From Gammaproteobacteria bacterium (GTDB lineage Bacteria > Pseudomonadota > Gammaproteobacteria > Chromatiales > Chromatiaceae), in NCBI GenBank assembly GCA_013041975.1, contig JABDQZ010000069.1, positions 1 through 8,163 of the forward strand: 8,163 nucleotides of DNA, written 5' to 3'. Numbering within the stretch: the first letter of the stretch is position 1; every line of letters begins with the position of its first letter. The notes under the pieces are model-generated. The model was not told where the DNA came from, searched no databases, and saw only the letters and a list, made by a program, of their open reading frames with translations. Both the position numbers and the translations under genes were made by a program. Positions 1 to 6,502 of the stretch are shown one piece after another.

Positions 1-268
1 CCTTGAATTTCAATGGATCAAGTGACTGAAGGTCTTCAGCAATTTCCTGCTGATTATCCGGATCGAGAAACAGCTCAATTCTGCGACTCGAATCAAAACG
101 ATTCTGAAGCGAGCATTTGGGGAAGACATTGAAACTTCTATCCAGTTCTGCCTTGTACAGAATGGCACCGCATCCAGGACATTTGGCCCACAAGCCTTCA
201 GGAACAGCTTTTTTGGAACCACCCTCGGTCTTGATGCGACTGGGCATCAATTTATCAAACCAGCTCAT
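1..268 (-). CDS. accD: Acetyl-CoA carboxylase carboxyltransferase subunit beta (5' part, cut by left window edge)
   Basis: AccD pairs with AccA to form the carboxyltransferase that moves the carboxyl group from carboxybiotin-BCCP to acetyl-CoA, the first committed step of fatty acid synthesis in the cytoplasm. Only the first 89 codons are here; the family is about 290-300 residues, so the crotonase-like catalytic core lies outside. The start MSWFDKLMPSRIK and the block VPEGLWAKCPGCGAILYKAEL are typical of the N-terminal zinc-ribbon region. ATG at 266-268 is preceded by AAGGA (276-280) at 7 nt, a good ribosome site. The zinc ribbon is odd: C30, C33 and C52 are present, but the third ligand position (49) is Phe (codon TTC at 122-124), giving NVFPKC where VCPKC is expected. 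The usual HH after the fourth Cys reads LQ. It follows trpA by 29 nt and probably shares its transcript. Identity is confident from the N-terminus and the gene order. Confidence 0.9.
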   Translation of the reverse strand, partial: MSWFDKLMPSRIKTEGGSKKAVPEGLWAKCPGCGAILYKAELDRSFNVFPKCSLQNRFDSSRRIELFLDPDNQQEIAEDLQSLDPLKFK

Positions 269-297
269 TCTTTGATCCTTAAATGTTTATTCAGTAT

Positions 298-1101
298 TTA
301 TACATCCATGGCCTGACGCATACCACCAATCAATTCCCTGGCAGCGGTTAAAATGGCTTCATGATCCTCACTGTTGGCTTCGATCTGTTTTACCAGCGCA
401 CTGCCTACAATGACCGCATCACTGATTTTCGACATCTGTAGTGCCTTGTCAGCATCCGATATACCAAAACCGACGCCGATAGGCAGATCGGTATGTTTTC
501 TGATCTGCTCCAGCTTGTGTTCTACTGCCTTCACATCCAGTGTTGCTGCACCGGTGACACCTTTTAGAGAAACATAGTACACAAAACCACTGGCTGCAGA
601 AGTTATCAGTTTGATTCGCTCATCGGTACTGGTTGGTGACATCAGGAAAATCGGATCAATCTGATTGGCTTGCATCGCTTTGACCAAATCACCTGCCTCC
701 TGTGGAGGCATATCGACGATAATCGCACCATCAACACCAGCAGCAGCGGCAGCAGCAGCAAATTCCACATAACCCATCACTTCGACCGGATTAAGATACC
801 CCATCAGAATAATTGGCGTATCAGTGTTGGTTTCACGGAAAGCTTTAACCATACCGAAAACATCTGTCATGGATACATTGTGTTCAAGCGCCCTTTCACT
901 GGCTCTCTGAATCACAGGACCATCTGCCATGGGGTCTGAAAATGGCACGCCCAGTTCCAGCATGGAAGCACCGGCTTCAACCAGTGTATGCATCAGTTTA
1001 ACGGTAATGGATGGATCAGGATCACCCGCAGTGACAAAGGGCACCAGCGCCTTACGCTGAGCCTGTTTAAGGCTATCAAATTTAGCTGCAATTCGACTCA
1101 T
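298..1101 (-). CDS. trpA: Tryptophan synthase alpha subunit
   Basis: TrpA cleaves indole-3-glycerol phosphate to indole and glyceraldehyde-3-phosphate; indole is channelled to TrpB in the alpha2-beta2 complex. The 267 residues match the usual length of about 268. The TIM-barrel landmarks are visible: FVTAGDPDP (22-30), catalytic Glu49 in MLELGVPFSDP, catalytic Asp60 in MADGPVIQRA, the loop GFVYYVSLKGVTGA, and the phosphate-binding segments GVGFGIS and DAVIVGSALV near the C-terminus. Glu49 and Asp60 coincide with the classical Salmonella numbering, which supports the start. The ATG (1099-1101) overlaps the trpB stop codon as ATGA, the usual coupling arrangement that keeps the two subunits in balance. 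No strong Shine-Dalgarno is seen ahead of it, consistent with coupling. A run of seven Ala (115-121), mostly GCT codons, sits just before GVDGAIIVD. accD follows 29 nt downstream. Confidence 0.98.
   Translation of the reverse strand: MSRIAAKFDSLKQAQRKALVPFVTAGDPDPSITVKLMHTLVEAGASMLELGVPFSDPMADGPVIQRASERALEHNVSMTDVFGMVKAFRETNTDTPIILMGYLNPVEVMGYVEFAAAAAAAGVDGAIIVDMPPQEAGDLVKAMQANQIDPIFLMSPTSTDERIKLITSAASGFVYYVSLKGVTGAATLDVKAVEHKLEQIRKHTDLPIGVGFGISDADKALQMSKISDAVIVGSALVKQIEANSEDHEAILTAARELIGGMRQAMDV
739..759 (-). repeat. GCT/GCC trinucleotide run encoding seven alanines in trpA
   Basis: Seven consecutive alanine codons (six GCT and one GCC on the coding strand) encode residues 115-121 of TrpA. 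Six of the seven codons are identical, so this is a short in-frame trinucleotide repeat. The site precedes the conserved strand GVDGAIIVD, and Ala-rich sequence here is common in TrpA, so it is probably ordinary coding sequence that could slip in units of three without breaking the frame. Confidence 0.6.
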
Positions 1102-2312
1102 ATTTCTATCCCATCTCTTTGGGCCACTGTATGCATATCCTTGTCTCCCCTGCCGGAAAGATTGATAAGAATAGAGTGATCCTTGGGTAAATCAGGGGCA
1201 ATCTTGATGGCTTGTGCGATGGCATGACTGGATTCCAGCGCCGGGATAATCCCTTCGGTACGCGTCAGACGATAGAAAGCATCAAGCGCTTCTTCGTCAT
1301 CGATGGCCACATATTCAGCTCGACCGGTATCTTTTAACCAGGCATGTTCCGGTCCAACGCCAGGATAGTCCAGACCCGCCGAAATTGAATGGGTTTCAAC
1401 AATCTGACCATCGTCAGATTCCATCAGATAGGTGCGGTTGCCATGCAGCACACCTGGACGACCATCACATAAAGGCGCTGCATGATGGCCTGTGCTGAGT
1501 CCATCACCAGCGGCTTCAACACCGATAATGCGCACATCTTTGTCGTTGATAAAGGGATAGAAAAGACCAATGGCATTGGAACCACCACCAACACAGGCAA
1601 TCAGCGTATCAGGCAGACCACCTGTCATTTCCTGCATCTGTTTTCTTGCTTCGCGACCAATGACTGTCTGAAAATCCCTGACCATGGCCGGATAGGGATG
1701 AGGCCCGGCAACCGTTCCGATGATATAGAAAGTATCATCAACATTTGTCACCCAGTCACGCATGGCTTCGTTCAAAGCATCTTTAAGCGTTTTTGAACCT
1801 GAAGAAACCGCTTTGACCTCGGCACCCAGCAGCTTCATGCGATAAACATTGGCTTCCTGGCGGGCAACATCAACCTCCCCCATGTAAACCACGCATTCCA
1901 GGCCAAGGCGAGCAGCAACGGTAGCAGTAGCCACGCCATGCTGCCCGGCTCCCGTTTCGGCAATAATGCGTGTCTTGCCCATGCGCTTGGCAACCAGCGC
2001 CTGGCCAACCGTATTGTTAATCTTATGGGCACCGGTATGATTCAGGTCTTCACGCTTGAGATATATCCTGGCACCACCGAGTTCACGCGATAGTCGTTCT
2101 GCGTAATAGACCGGAGAAGGTCTGCCAACATAATTGGCCAGGTCAGCATCCAGTTCCGCCAGAAAGGTTTCGTCATTGAGGCAATCCTGATAGGCCTGTG
2201 CCAGATCTTCCAGTGGCTGCATCAGGGTTTCCGCAACAAACACACCACCGTATGGGCCAAAGTGCCCCTTCTCATCAGGCAGCCCGGTTAATTGAGTATC
2301 ATTGATCTGCAA
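1098..2312 (-). CDS. trpB: Tryptophan synthase beta subunit
   Basis: TrpB is the PLP enzyme that condenses indole with L-serine to make tryptophan, in complex with TrpA. With the chosen TTG start it is 404 residues, normal for the family. Key sites are visible: PLP Schiff-base Lys97 in NHTGAHKINN, catalytic Glu119 in AETGAGQHG, the PLP phosphate loop GGGSNA (242-247), Glu360 in IPALESSHA and Ser387 in NLSGRGDKD. All are offset by exactly 10 from Salmonella numbering (K87, E109, E350, S377). The open frame extends up to a GTG at 2358-2360, but that leader (LKVLKKSG...) has no family character. TTG at 2310-2312 sits 6 nt after a perfect AAGGAG (2319-2324), so I prefer it. The start then lies inside the end of trpF (14-nt overlap), and the stop overlaps the trpA ATG. 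Start choice is inference; identity is certain. Confidence 0.97.
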   Translation of the reverse strand: MQINDTQLTGLPDEKGHFGPYGGVFVAETLMQPLEDLAQAYQDCLNDETFLAELDADLANYVGRPSPVYYAERLSRELGGARIYLKREDLNHTGAHKINNTVGQALVAKRMGKTRIIAETGAGQHGVATATVAARLGLECVVYMGEVDVARQEANVYRMKLLGAEVKAVSSGSKTLKDALNEAMRDWVTNVDDTFYIIGTVAGPHPYPAMVRDFQTVIGREARKQMQEMTGGLPDTLIACVGGGSNAIGLFYPFINDKDVRIIGVEAAGDGLSTGHHAAPLCDGRPGVLHGNRTYLMESDDGQIVETHSISAGLDYPGVGPEHAWLKDTGRAEYVAIDDEEALDAFYRLTRTEGIIPALESSHAIAQAIKIAPDLPKDHSILINLSGRGDKDMHTVAQRDGIEI

Positions 2313-2928
2313 TCTTAACTCCTTGCATAAACTGCCTGATTTTTTCAGGACTTTTAACACCTTTAGAGGATTCTACACCACCACTGACATCAACGGCATA
2401 GGGTTTGACCCTCTGAATGGCACGGGTAATGTTATCAGCCTCCAGACCTCCGGCCAGTATAACCTCTTCAGCCAGTTCCCGGGGAATGCGATCCCAGTCG
2501 AAAGCCTCACCTGTGCCGCCGGGAACACCGGCGCGATAGGTATCGAGCAATAGTGACTGCGCCGCGGAATAATCCGACCTTTGTTTAAACAGGTCGACAT
2601 CTTCAGTCATCCTGAGCGCCTTGATATAGGGAAAATCGAAACTGGCACAATAATCCGGGCATTCATTGCCGTGAAACTGCAACAGATTGATTTTGGTTTT
2701 ACTGATGATATGGCTTATCTCATCAGCCTGTTCATTGACGAAAAGCCCTACAGCCGTCACAAACGCAGGTAGAGATGCGACAATTTCAGTCGCCTGCTCG
2801 ATTGTTAAGTGACGTGGGCTCGGAGGATAAAAGACCAGCCCGATAGCATCTGCACCGTGTTTTACAGCCTCCCGGGCCATACCAACAGTGGTAATGCCAC
2901 AAATTTTAACACGGGTTCGTTTCGTCAT
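2299..2928 (-). CDS. trpF: Phosphoribosylanthranilate isomerase
   Basis: TrpF performs the Amadori rearrangement of N-(5'-phosphoribosyl)anthranilate to CdRP in tryptophan synthesis. The 209 residues fit a monofunctional, unfused PRAI (about 200-210). VKICGIT (7-13) carries catalytic general base Cys10; LLLDTYRAG has catalytic acid Asp129; GGTGEAFDW, LAGGLEADN (158-166) and VDVSGGVESSKGVKSPEKI (179-197) form the barrel phosphate-binding elements. The ATG (2926-2928) starts 12 nt after the truA stop. No clear Shine-Dalgarno precedes it; instead a small inverted repeat AGATT-TTC-AATCT (2930-2942) occupies the junction, so expression probably relies on coupling to truA. The 3' end overlaps the proposed trpB start by 14 nt. 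trpC and the earlier trp genes are not in the window, so the pathway is split, as in many gammaproteobacteria. Confidence 0.97.
   Translation of the reverse strand: MTKRTRVKICGITTVGMAREAVKHGADAIGLVFYPPSPRHLTIEQATEIVASLPAFVTAVGLFVNEQADEISHIISKTKINLLQFHGNECPDYCASFDFPYIKALRMTEDVDLFKQRSDYSAAQSLLLDTYRAGVPGGTGEAFDWDRIPRELAEEVILAGGLEADNITRAIQRVKPYAVDVSGGVESSKGVKSPEKIRQFMQGVKIADQ
2319..2324 (-). promoter_or_regulatory. Shine-Dalgarno deciding the trpB start
   Basis: The minus strand reads AAGGAG, a perfect anti-16S match, 6 nt before a TTG codon (2310-2312) in the trpB frame. It lies inside the coding sequence of trpF, 18 nt before the trpF stop. No ATG is available in the trpB frame nearby, and the upstream GTG at 2358-2360 would add sixteen residues unlike TrpB. 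The site therefore argues for a TTG start coupled to trpF translation. Confidence 0.75.
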
Positions 2929-2940
2929 GAGATTTTCAAT

Positions 2941-3720
2941 CTACATCAGCGCAGGAAAAACAGTGTCCGGAATATCGAAATGTTCAGGGTATTCCACCGC
3001 TTCAAAATAAAGGCCATCCGGAGCAGCTGTTACCCCTCCAAGCGTTCTATCCTTCAGTTCTAGAACTTCCTGAGACCAACTTACATCCTGTTCATTCTTG
3101 CCTATCGCCATCAACACACCGGCAATGTTTCTGACCATGTGATGCAAAAAGGCATTGGCTTTCAGTTTTATGACAATCATATCACCATGGCGTTCAACAT
3201 TCAGGTAATGCAGTGTTTTAATCGGCGATTTTGCCTGACATTGTAATGCTCTGTAAGACGAAAAATCATGGGTACCCACCAGCAACTGGGCAGCGCTATG
3301 CATTAATTCGTGATCAAGTGAATGATGTGTCCAGTTTACCTTGCCGGTTAACAACGACGAGCGTGTGGGCCTGTTCCAGATATGGTATCGATAAGAGCGG
3401 CTGACTGCCGAAAACCTCGCATGAAAATCATCATCGACCCCCTTGACCCAGTTAACACTGACATCATCAGGCAGATTAACGTTGATTCCCAGCAGCCATT
3501 GACGTTCGCTGCGTATCACCTCTGACTCAAAATGAGCTACCTGACCAATGGCATGTACACCGGTATCGGTTCGCCCGGCACAAAAAAGACGCACTGGATG
3601 ATTGGCTACTTTCGAAACGGCTTGTTCCAGACTCAATTGCACGGTGCGAACACCTTCCTGCTGTAATTGCCAGCCATGGAAGTTACCGCCGTTATACTCA
3701 ACACCTAATGCGATTTTCAT
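2941..3720 (-). CDS. truA: tRNA pseudouridine(38-40) synthase TruA
   Basis: TruA isomerises uridines 38, 39 and 40 in the anticodon stem-loop of many tRNAs. The 259 residues fit the family (E. coli 270). The catalytic motif FCAGRTDTGVHAIGQ contains nucleophile Asp52; other landmarks are IALGVEYNGGNFHGWQ at the N-terminus, DDFHARFSAVSRSYRYHIWNR in the middle, HDFSSYRALQCQAKSP, and NAFLHHMVRNIAGVLM near the C-terminus. The ATG at 3718-3720 has only a weak purine stretch (ACAGAAA) before it and lies 18 nt after a terminator-like hairpin. truA is the first gene of the tight truA-trpF-trpB-trpA-accD cluster. Its expression must come from read-through of that hairpin or from a promoter in the short 83-nt gap, which I could not identify. 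The family assignment is secure. Confidence 0.98.
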   Translation of the reverse strand: MKIALGVEYNGGNFHGWQLQQEGVRTVQLSLEQAVSKVANHPVRLFCAGRTDTGVHAIGQVAHFESEVIRSERQWLLGINVNLPDDVSVNWVKGVDDDFHARFSAVSRSYRYHIWNRPTRSSLLTGKVNWTHHSLDHELMHSAAQLLVGTHDFSSYRALQCQAKSPIKTLHYLNVERHGDMIVIKLKANAFLHHMVRNIAGVLMAIGKNEQDVSWSQEVLELKDRTLGGVTAAPDGLYFEAVEYPEHFDIPDTVFPALM

Positions 3721-3727
3721 TTTCTGT

Positions 3728-3755
3728 AAAACGATAAAAGGCGCAAAAAGCGCCT
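3728..3755 (-). terminator. Terminator-like hairpin between fimV and truA
   Basis: On the minus strand AGGCGC-TTTTT-GCGCCT forms a 6-bp, nearly all-GC stem with a 5-nt loop (3739-3755), followed by TTTATCG and TTTT. This is the shape of a rho-independent terminator for fimV, although the T tract is interrupted. It ends only 18 nt before the truA start codon, so it may be partial or act as a processing site rather than a full stop. Confidence 0.55.
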
Positions 3756-3770
3756 AAGATAGATATTATT

Positions 3771-3796
3771 GTCATCCCCGCGAAAGCGAGGATGAC
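3771..3796 (-). repeat. REP-like palindrome downstream of fimV
   Basis: The minus strand reads GTCATCCTCGC, loop TTTC, then GCGGGGATGAC: an 11-bp stem with a single T-G wobble. On the plus strand the same position is a C-A mismatch, so the minus-strand transcript folds best. The core (GTCATCC-CCGC-GAAA-GCG-GGATGAC type) resembles the short intergenic palindromes found in many copies in proteobacterial genomes. It begins 7 nt after the fimV stop. No T tract follows directly, so I call it a REP-like element that may stabilise the fimV mRNA end, not a terminator. Copy number cannot be judged here. Confidence 0.55.
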
Positions 3797-3803
3797 GGAT
3801 CAT

Positions 3804-6251
3804 TTATGAGATCTCTGCGATAAGCGTCTGCGCTTCCTGTTTCTGCGCTTCACTACCCTCTTCAAGCACTTCTTCAAGAATGCCTTTTGCACCTTCCTTG
3901 TCGCCCATTTCAACATAGGCGCGTGCCAGGTCAATCTTGGTAGACACATCGTCAATTTCATCCACACCACCAAGATCATCATCCAATAATAGATCTTCAT
4001 CTGAACCGAAGCTGTCACCAGTGGATGGAATTTCTCCTGCACCCTCATCAGAGCCGGTGGTTGTCTCGATATCGAAAGCTTCCAGTTCAGCTGCAAGTTC
4101 TTCTATTGCAGCATCCTCTTCAGTTACTGTCTCAGGAATGACTTCTTCCGGTGTTTCCTCTGCCAGGGCTTCTGTTGGTGTTTCCATTACAGGGACATCA
4201 CTTTCAGAAGGCTTACCAACGATGTCACCCAGATCCAGGTCTTCCAGATCTTCAGATGGAGCATTAAGGTCCGCAACCGCTGCATCAACATCTTCTGTCA
4301 GCTGTGATTCCAGTTCACTCAGAGCCATATCCAGGTCTTCGGTAATATCCTGACTTGGTGCATCCATGGCATCGGCAAACAGTGCATTTTCAGGATCAAT
4401 ATCAGCACCCATCAACTTGGTACGATTCCATGCATCCGGGTCCGCAGCTTCTGCGCCTGCATCAGCCATGGACTGGGCCAATACTGTGAATTTTTCTGCG
4501 TCCTTGTTGGCATAGTAAATTTCCAGCAACTTGTGCTGATAGGCAACTTTGCCGGGTTCCTGTTCGAGCGCAGTCTGAACCAGTTCTTCTGCCTGGTCAA
4601 AACGACCGTAAGCAATGTAAACATCGGCTTCAGAAATCGGATCGACTTCTCCGGTTTCCTGATTGTCGAGTTCATCCAGATCAGCTGGAGTAAATTCACT
4701 CAGGAACGAATTATCCTCATCAGTATCTTCAGCAGGCTGTATTTCTTCGTCAATGCGCACTGTGTCAGGCTCGACATCATCAGCTGTTGCTGCTTTCTGG
4801 GGAGGAGGAATCGGTTTTCCGGCCTTGTTACGACGACTGAATGCCGCCCAGATCAGGGCGAGCAATACGACCAGAACAGCTACAGCAATACCCATCATGG
4901 CGGCACTGCCGGTGATCATTTCCAGCAAGGTTTGTTCTTTTGGAGGCGCTGCTTTTTCAACAGGCGGCTCTTCAGGTGCAGACGCCGGGGCTGCAGGAGT
5001 CGGATCTTCGGCTACGGTCGCTTCTGCCGCCTCTTCAACCATTTCCACGGTCTCTTCGACCATTTCCACTGTTTCTTCAGCTGTATCCTCTGCTGATTCT
5101 TCTATGGTCTCTTCAACAGTTTCTTCAACCATTTCGACTGTTTCTTCAGCCGTTGCCATTGACTCATCATTAGCAGCCTGCAGCTGAGATAGTTGCCGAT
5201 CTTTCAGCTCCAGAAGACGTTTAAGGTCAAGAAGCTCGGCCTGCATTTCTTCCATCTGGCCACGGATTTCATCACTTTCAGACTCAGCGGTAATGACTTT
5301 TTCCTGTGCCGCAAGCAATTCCTGCTTAATAGCTTCAGCATCTTCACCGGCACCGGATTGGCCGGCCACGTCCGAGCCGCTCAATTTCAGCCTGGCTTCT
5401 TCATCGACAGATGAAGTAGTGGCTGGTTGCTGGATAGGAGTCGTCGCCGGAGTATCAGGCGTTTTTGGAGCAGCCACTGTTTTTACCGCGCCCTGCTTCC
5501 AGTCTGCATATTGTTGATTGGCAATCTGTGTAGCCTCAGCTGCTGATAAGGCCTTAACATCTTCAGCAGAAGGAATGCGTAAAATACTGCCCGCTTTCAG
5601 GGTGTTGATATTATCTGCAGCAAAAGCCTGCGGATTGGCTTTTAAAATGGCAAGCATCATCTGGTTTGTGGAAGCTCCAGCCGGGCGCGTGCCATTGGCA
5701 ATAGTCCACAGGGTTTCATTACGCTGCACCGGGCCATACTCACCATCAGAGGCAACCCGGGCCATGGACTCTGGCTGCACCGTTCTGGTTGATACTGCTG
5801 AAGCAGGCATGGTAACTGAAGTGGGTGTAGTGACTGCAGCTGCCCTGCGTCCTGTCGTTAATGGTGGATCGAGCAATACGGTAAATTCACGAACCATTCG
5901 GCCCCTGGGCCAGTTAACTTCAACCAGGAAATTGAGGTAAGGTTCCTGAATGGAATTACGGCTGAATACTTCAATCGCAGCATCGCCATTAGCCTTGCGA
6001 AGCGTCTTGAATCTGAGTTTGGAGAGAAGATATGGACGATCGACACCGGCACGATCAAACGCTTCCGGTGTTGCCAGATTAACGCGAACACCATCAAGTT
6101 CACCTGGTGGCACGGAAAGCAGCTGGATTTCAGCATCAAACGGCTGATTCAATACCGAACGTGTCTTGATTTTTCCCAGGCCCAGTGCCTGTGAATGAAA
6201 TGGCGCAACGGCCAAAGCAATTGCTATTGCCAATGGAAGTTTGCGAAGCAT
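3804..6251 (-). CDS. fimV: FimV family type IV pilus assembly / polar hub protein
   Basis: FimV is an inner-membrane protein that binds peptidoglycan and organises type IV pilus assembly, twitching and polar landmarks in gammaproteobacteria. Domains over 815 residues: signal peptide 1-22 (hydrophobic AIAIALAVA, probable cleavage after SQA); conserved FimV N-terminal domain about 23-130 (LGLGKIKTRSVLNQPFDAEI); LysM about 172-229 (YGPVQRNETLWTIANG to GSILRIP); predicted coiled coil about 303-362; Glu/Val/Thr repeats 369-407; Pro/Ala linker 417-438; transmembrane helix about 446-471, followed by the positive SRRNK; a very acidic cytoplasmic part with TPR-like helices about 540-600; and the hallmark C-terminal FimV domain 765-815 (TKIDLARAYVEMGDKEGAKGILEEVL). 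AGGAGG (6256-6261) lies 4 nt before the ATG. Asd is 251 nt upstream and truA 83 nt downstream, so fimV probably has its own promoter. No pilus genes are nearby. Confidence 0.96.
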   Translation of the reverse strand: MLRKLPLAIAIALAVAPFHSQALGLGKIKTRSVLNQPFDAEIQLLSVPPGELDGVRVNLATPEAFDRAGVDRPYLLSKLRFKTLRKANGDAAIEVFSRNSIQEPYLNFLVEVNWPRGRMVREFTVLLDPPLTTGRRAAAVTTPTSVTMPASAVSTRTVQPESMARVASDGEYGPVQRNETLWTIANGTRPAGASTNQMMLAILKANPQAFAADNINTLKAGSILRIPSAEDVKALSAAEATQIANQQYADWKQGAVKTVAAPKTPDTPATTPIQQPATTSSVDEEARLKLSGSDVAGQSGAGEDAEAIKQELLAAQEKVITAESESDEIRGQMEEMQAELLDLKRLLELKDRQLSQLQAANDESMATAEETVEMVEETVEETIEESAEDTAEETVEMVEETVEMVEEAAEATVAEDPTPAAPASAPEEPPVEKAAPPKEQTLLEMITGSAAMMGIAVAVLVVLLALIWAAFSRRNKAGKPIPPPQKAATADDVEPDTVRIDEEIQPAEDTDEDNSFLSEFTPADLDELDNQETGEVDPISEADVYIAYGRFDQAEELVQTALEQEPGKVAYQHKLLEIYYANKDAEKFTVLAQSMADAGAEAADPDAWNRTKLMGADIDPENALFADAMDAPSQDITEDLDMALSELESQLTEDVDAAVADLNAPSEDLEDLDLGDIVGKPSESDVPVMETPTEALAEETPEEVIPETVTEEDAAIEELAAELEAFDIETTTGSDEGAGEIPSTGDSFGSDEDLLLDDDLGGVDEIDDVSTKIDLARAYVEMGDKEGAKGILEEVLEEGSEAQKQEAQTLIAEIS
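5031..5147 (-). repeat. Degenerate Glu/Val/Thr-rich repeats in fimV
   Basis: This segment encodes FimV residues 369-407. The 12-residue unit EETVEMVEETVE occurs twice (369-380 and 392-403), separated by a related, more diverged stretch (ETIEESAEDTAE), and the second copy is followed by another MVEE. The DNA copies are similar but not identical (differences mostly at third positions), so the duplication is not recent. It lies between the periplasmic coiled coil and the Pro/Ala linker ahead of the membrane helix and probably acts as a spacer of variable length. Confidence 0.75.
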
Positions 6252-6502
6252 CTCCCCTCCTAGCTCGCGAAGTTCTTATATATTTAAGCCTGATCAGCAA
6301 ATCCTGAGCTGAGACAGGGCTTAATGAATTGTTCCTAACTATAGCTTGATTAAAGACTTTTACCAGTTTCGCACCGATCAAAGAAAGCCTCAAACCAGCC
6401 TCGTTTTATAATGTACGATGTGGTTAACGGCTAATTAAAGTAATACTTTAACGATTATGACATAAATCTTTGAAATAAGTGGTCACATCGCTGTGAGTGA
6501 GG
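6252..6502. other. Intergenic region between asd and fimV
   Basis: This 251-nt AT-rich gap is the largest non-coding stretch. An open frame from a TTG at 6393 runs into fimV in another frame but has no recognisable product. No strong terminator for asd is visible; directly after its stop there is only a 5-bp hairpin TCACA-GCGA-TGTGA without a T tract. On the minus strand TATAGT (6/6 except one base, in the stretch about 6341-6346) and TATAAA (near 6408) could be -10 boxes for fimV, but I found no good -35 at proper spacing for either. The region most likely contains the fimV promoter. Confidence 0.5.
6435..6451. promoter_or_regulatory. Perfect 17-nt palindrome upstream of fimV (possible operator)
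   Basis: TTAAAGTA-A-TACTTTAA has perfect 8-bp arms around one base. It lies 184 nt before the fimV start and 51 nt after the asd stop, upstream of the possible TATAAA -10 box. Perfect symmetry with a single central base fits a dimeric regulator site better than an RNA hairpin, because the loop would be too tight. All-AT ends make chance symmetry more likely. The regulator, if any, is unknown. Confidence 0.3.

Noticed and set aside
739..759. Seven-alanine run in TrpA as a contingency (phase-variation) repeat
   Set aside because: The unit is three bases, so slippage would not switch the gene off, and Ala-rich sequence at this place is common in TrpA.
3721..3803. Promoter or trp-type attenuator leader ahead of truA-trpF
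   Set aside because: No Trp-codon leader peptide is present, the two hairpins do not form mutually exclusive pairs that I can see, and no -35/-10 pair with proper spacing was found.
4663..5187. Long plus-strand open frames opposite fimV (also 3937-4353, 4533-5096 and 5518-5940)
   Set aside because: They are antisense to fimV, and their Ser/Ala-rich or low-complexity translations mirror its acidic Glu/Asp/Ala codons. No family resemblance or ribosome site supports them.
6290..6297. CTGATCAG palindrome upstream of fimV
   Set aside because: Eight bases of symmetry are expected by chance in a window of this size, and nothing else supports a site.
6136..6393. 85-codon open frame on the minus strand covering the fimV start and part of the upstream gap
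   Set aside because: It starts at TTG without a clear ribosome site, has no recognisable domain, and its second half overlaps the fimV signal-peptide region, which is strongly supported.
6483..6496. TCACA-N4-TGTGA inverted repeat just after the asd stop, as a CRP-type site or asd terminator
   Set aside because: CRP/Vfr sites have TGTGA-N6-TCACA, so the half-sites are in the wrong order. As a hairpin it has only 5 bp and no T tract, although the GCGA loop is of GNRA type.
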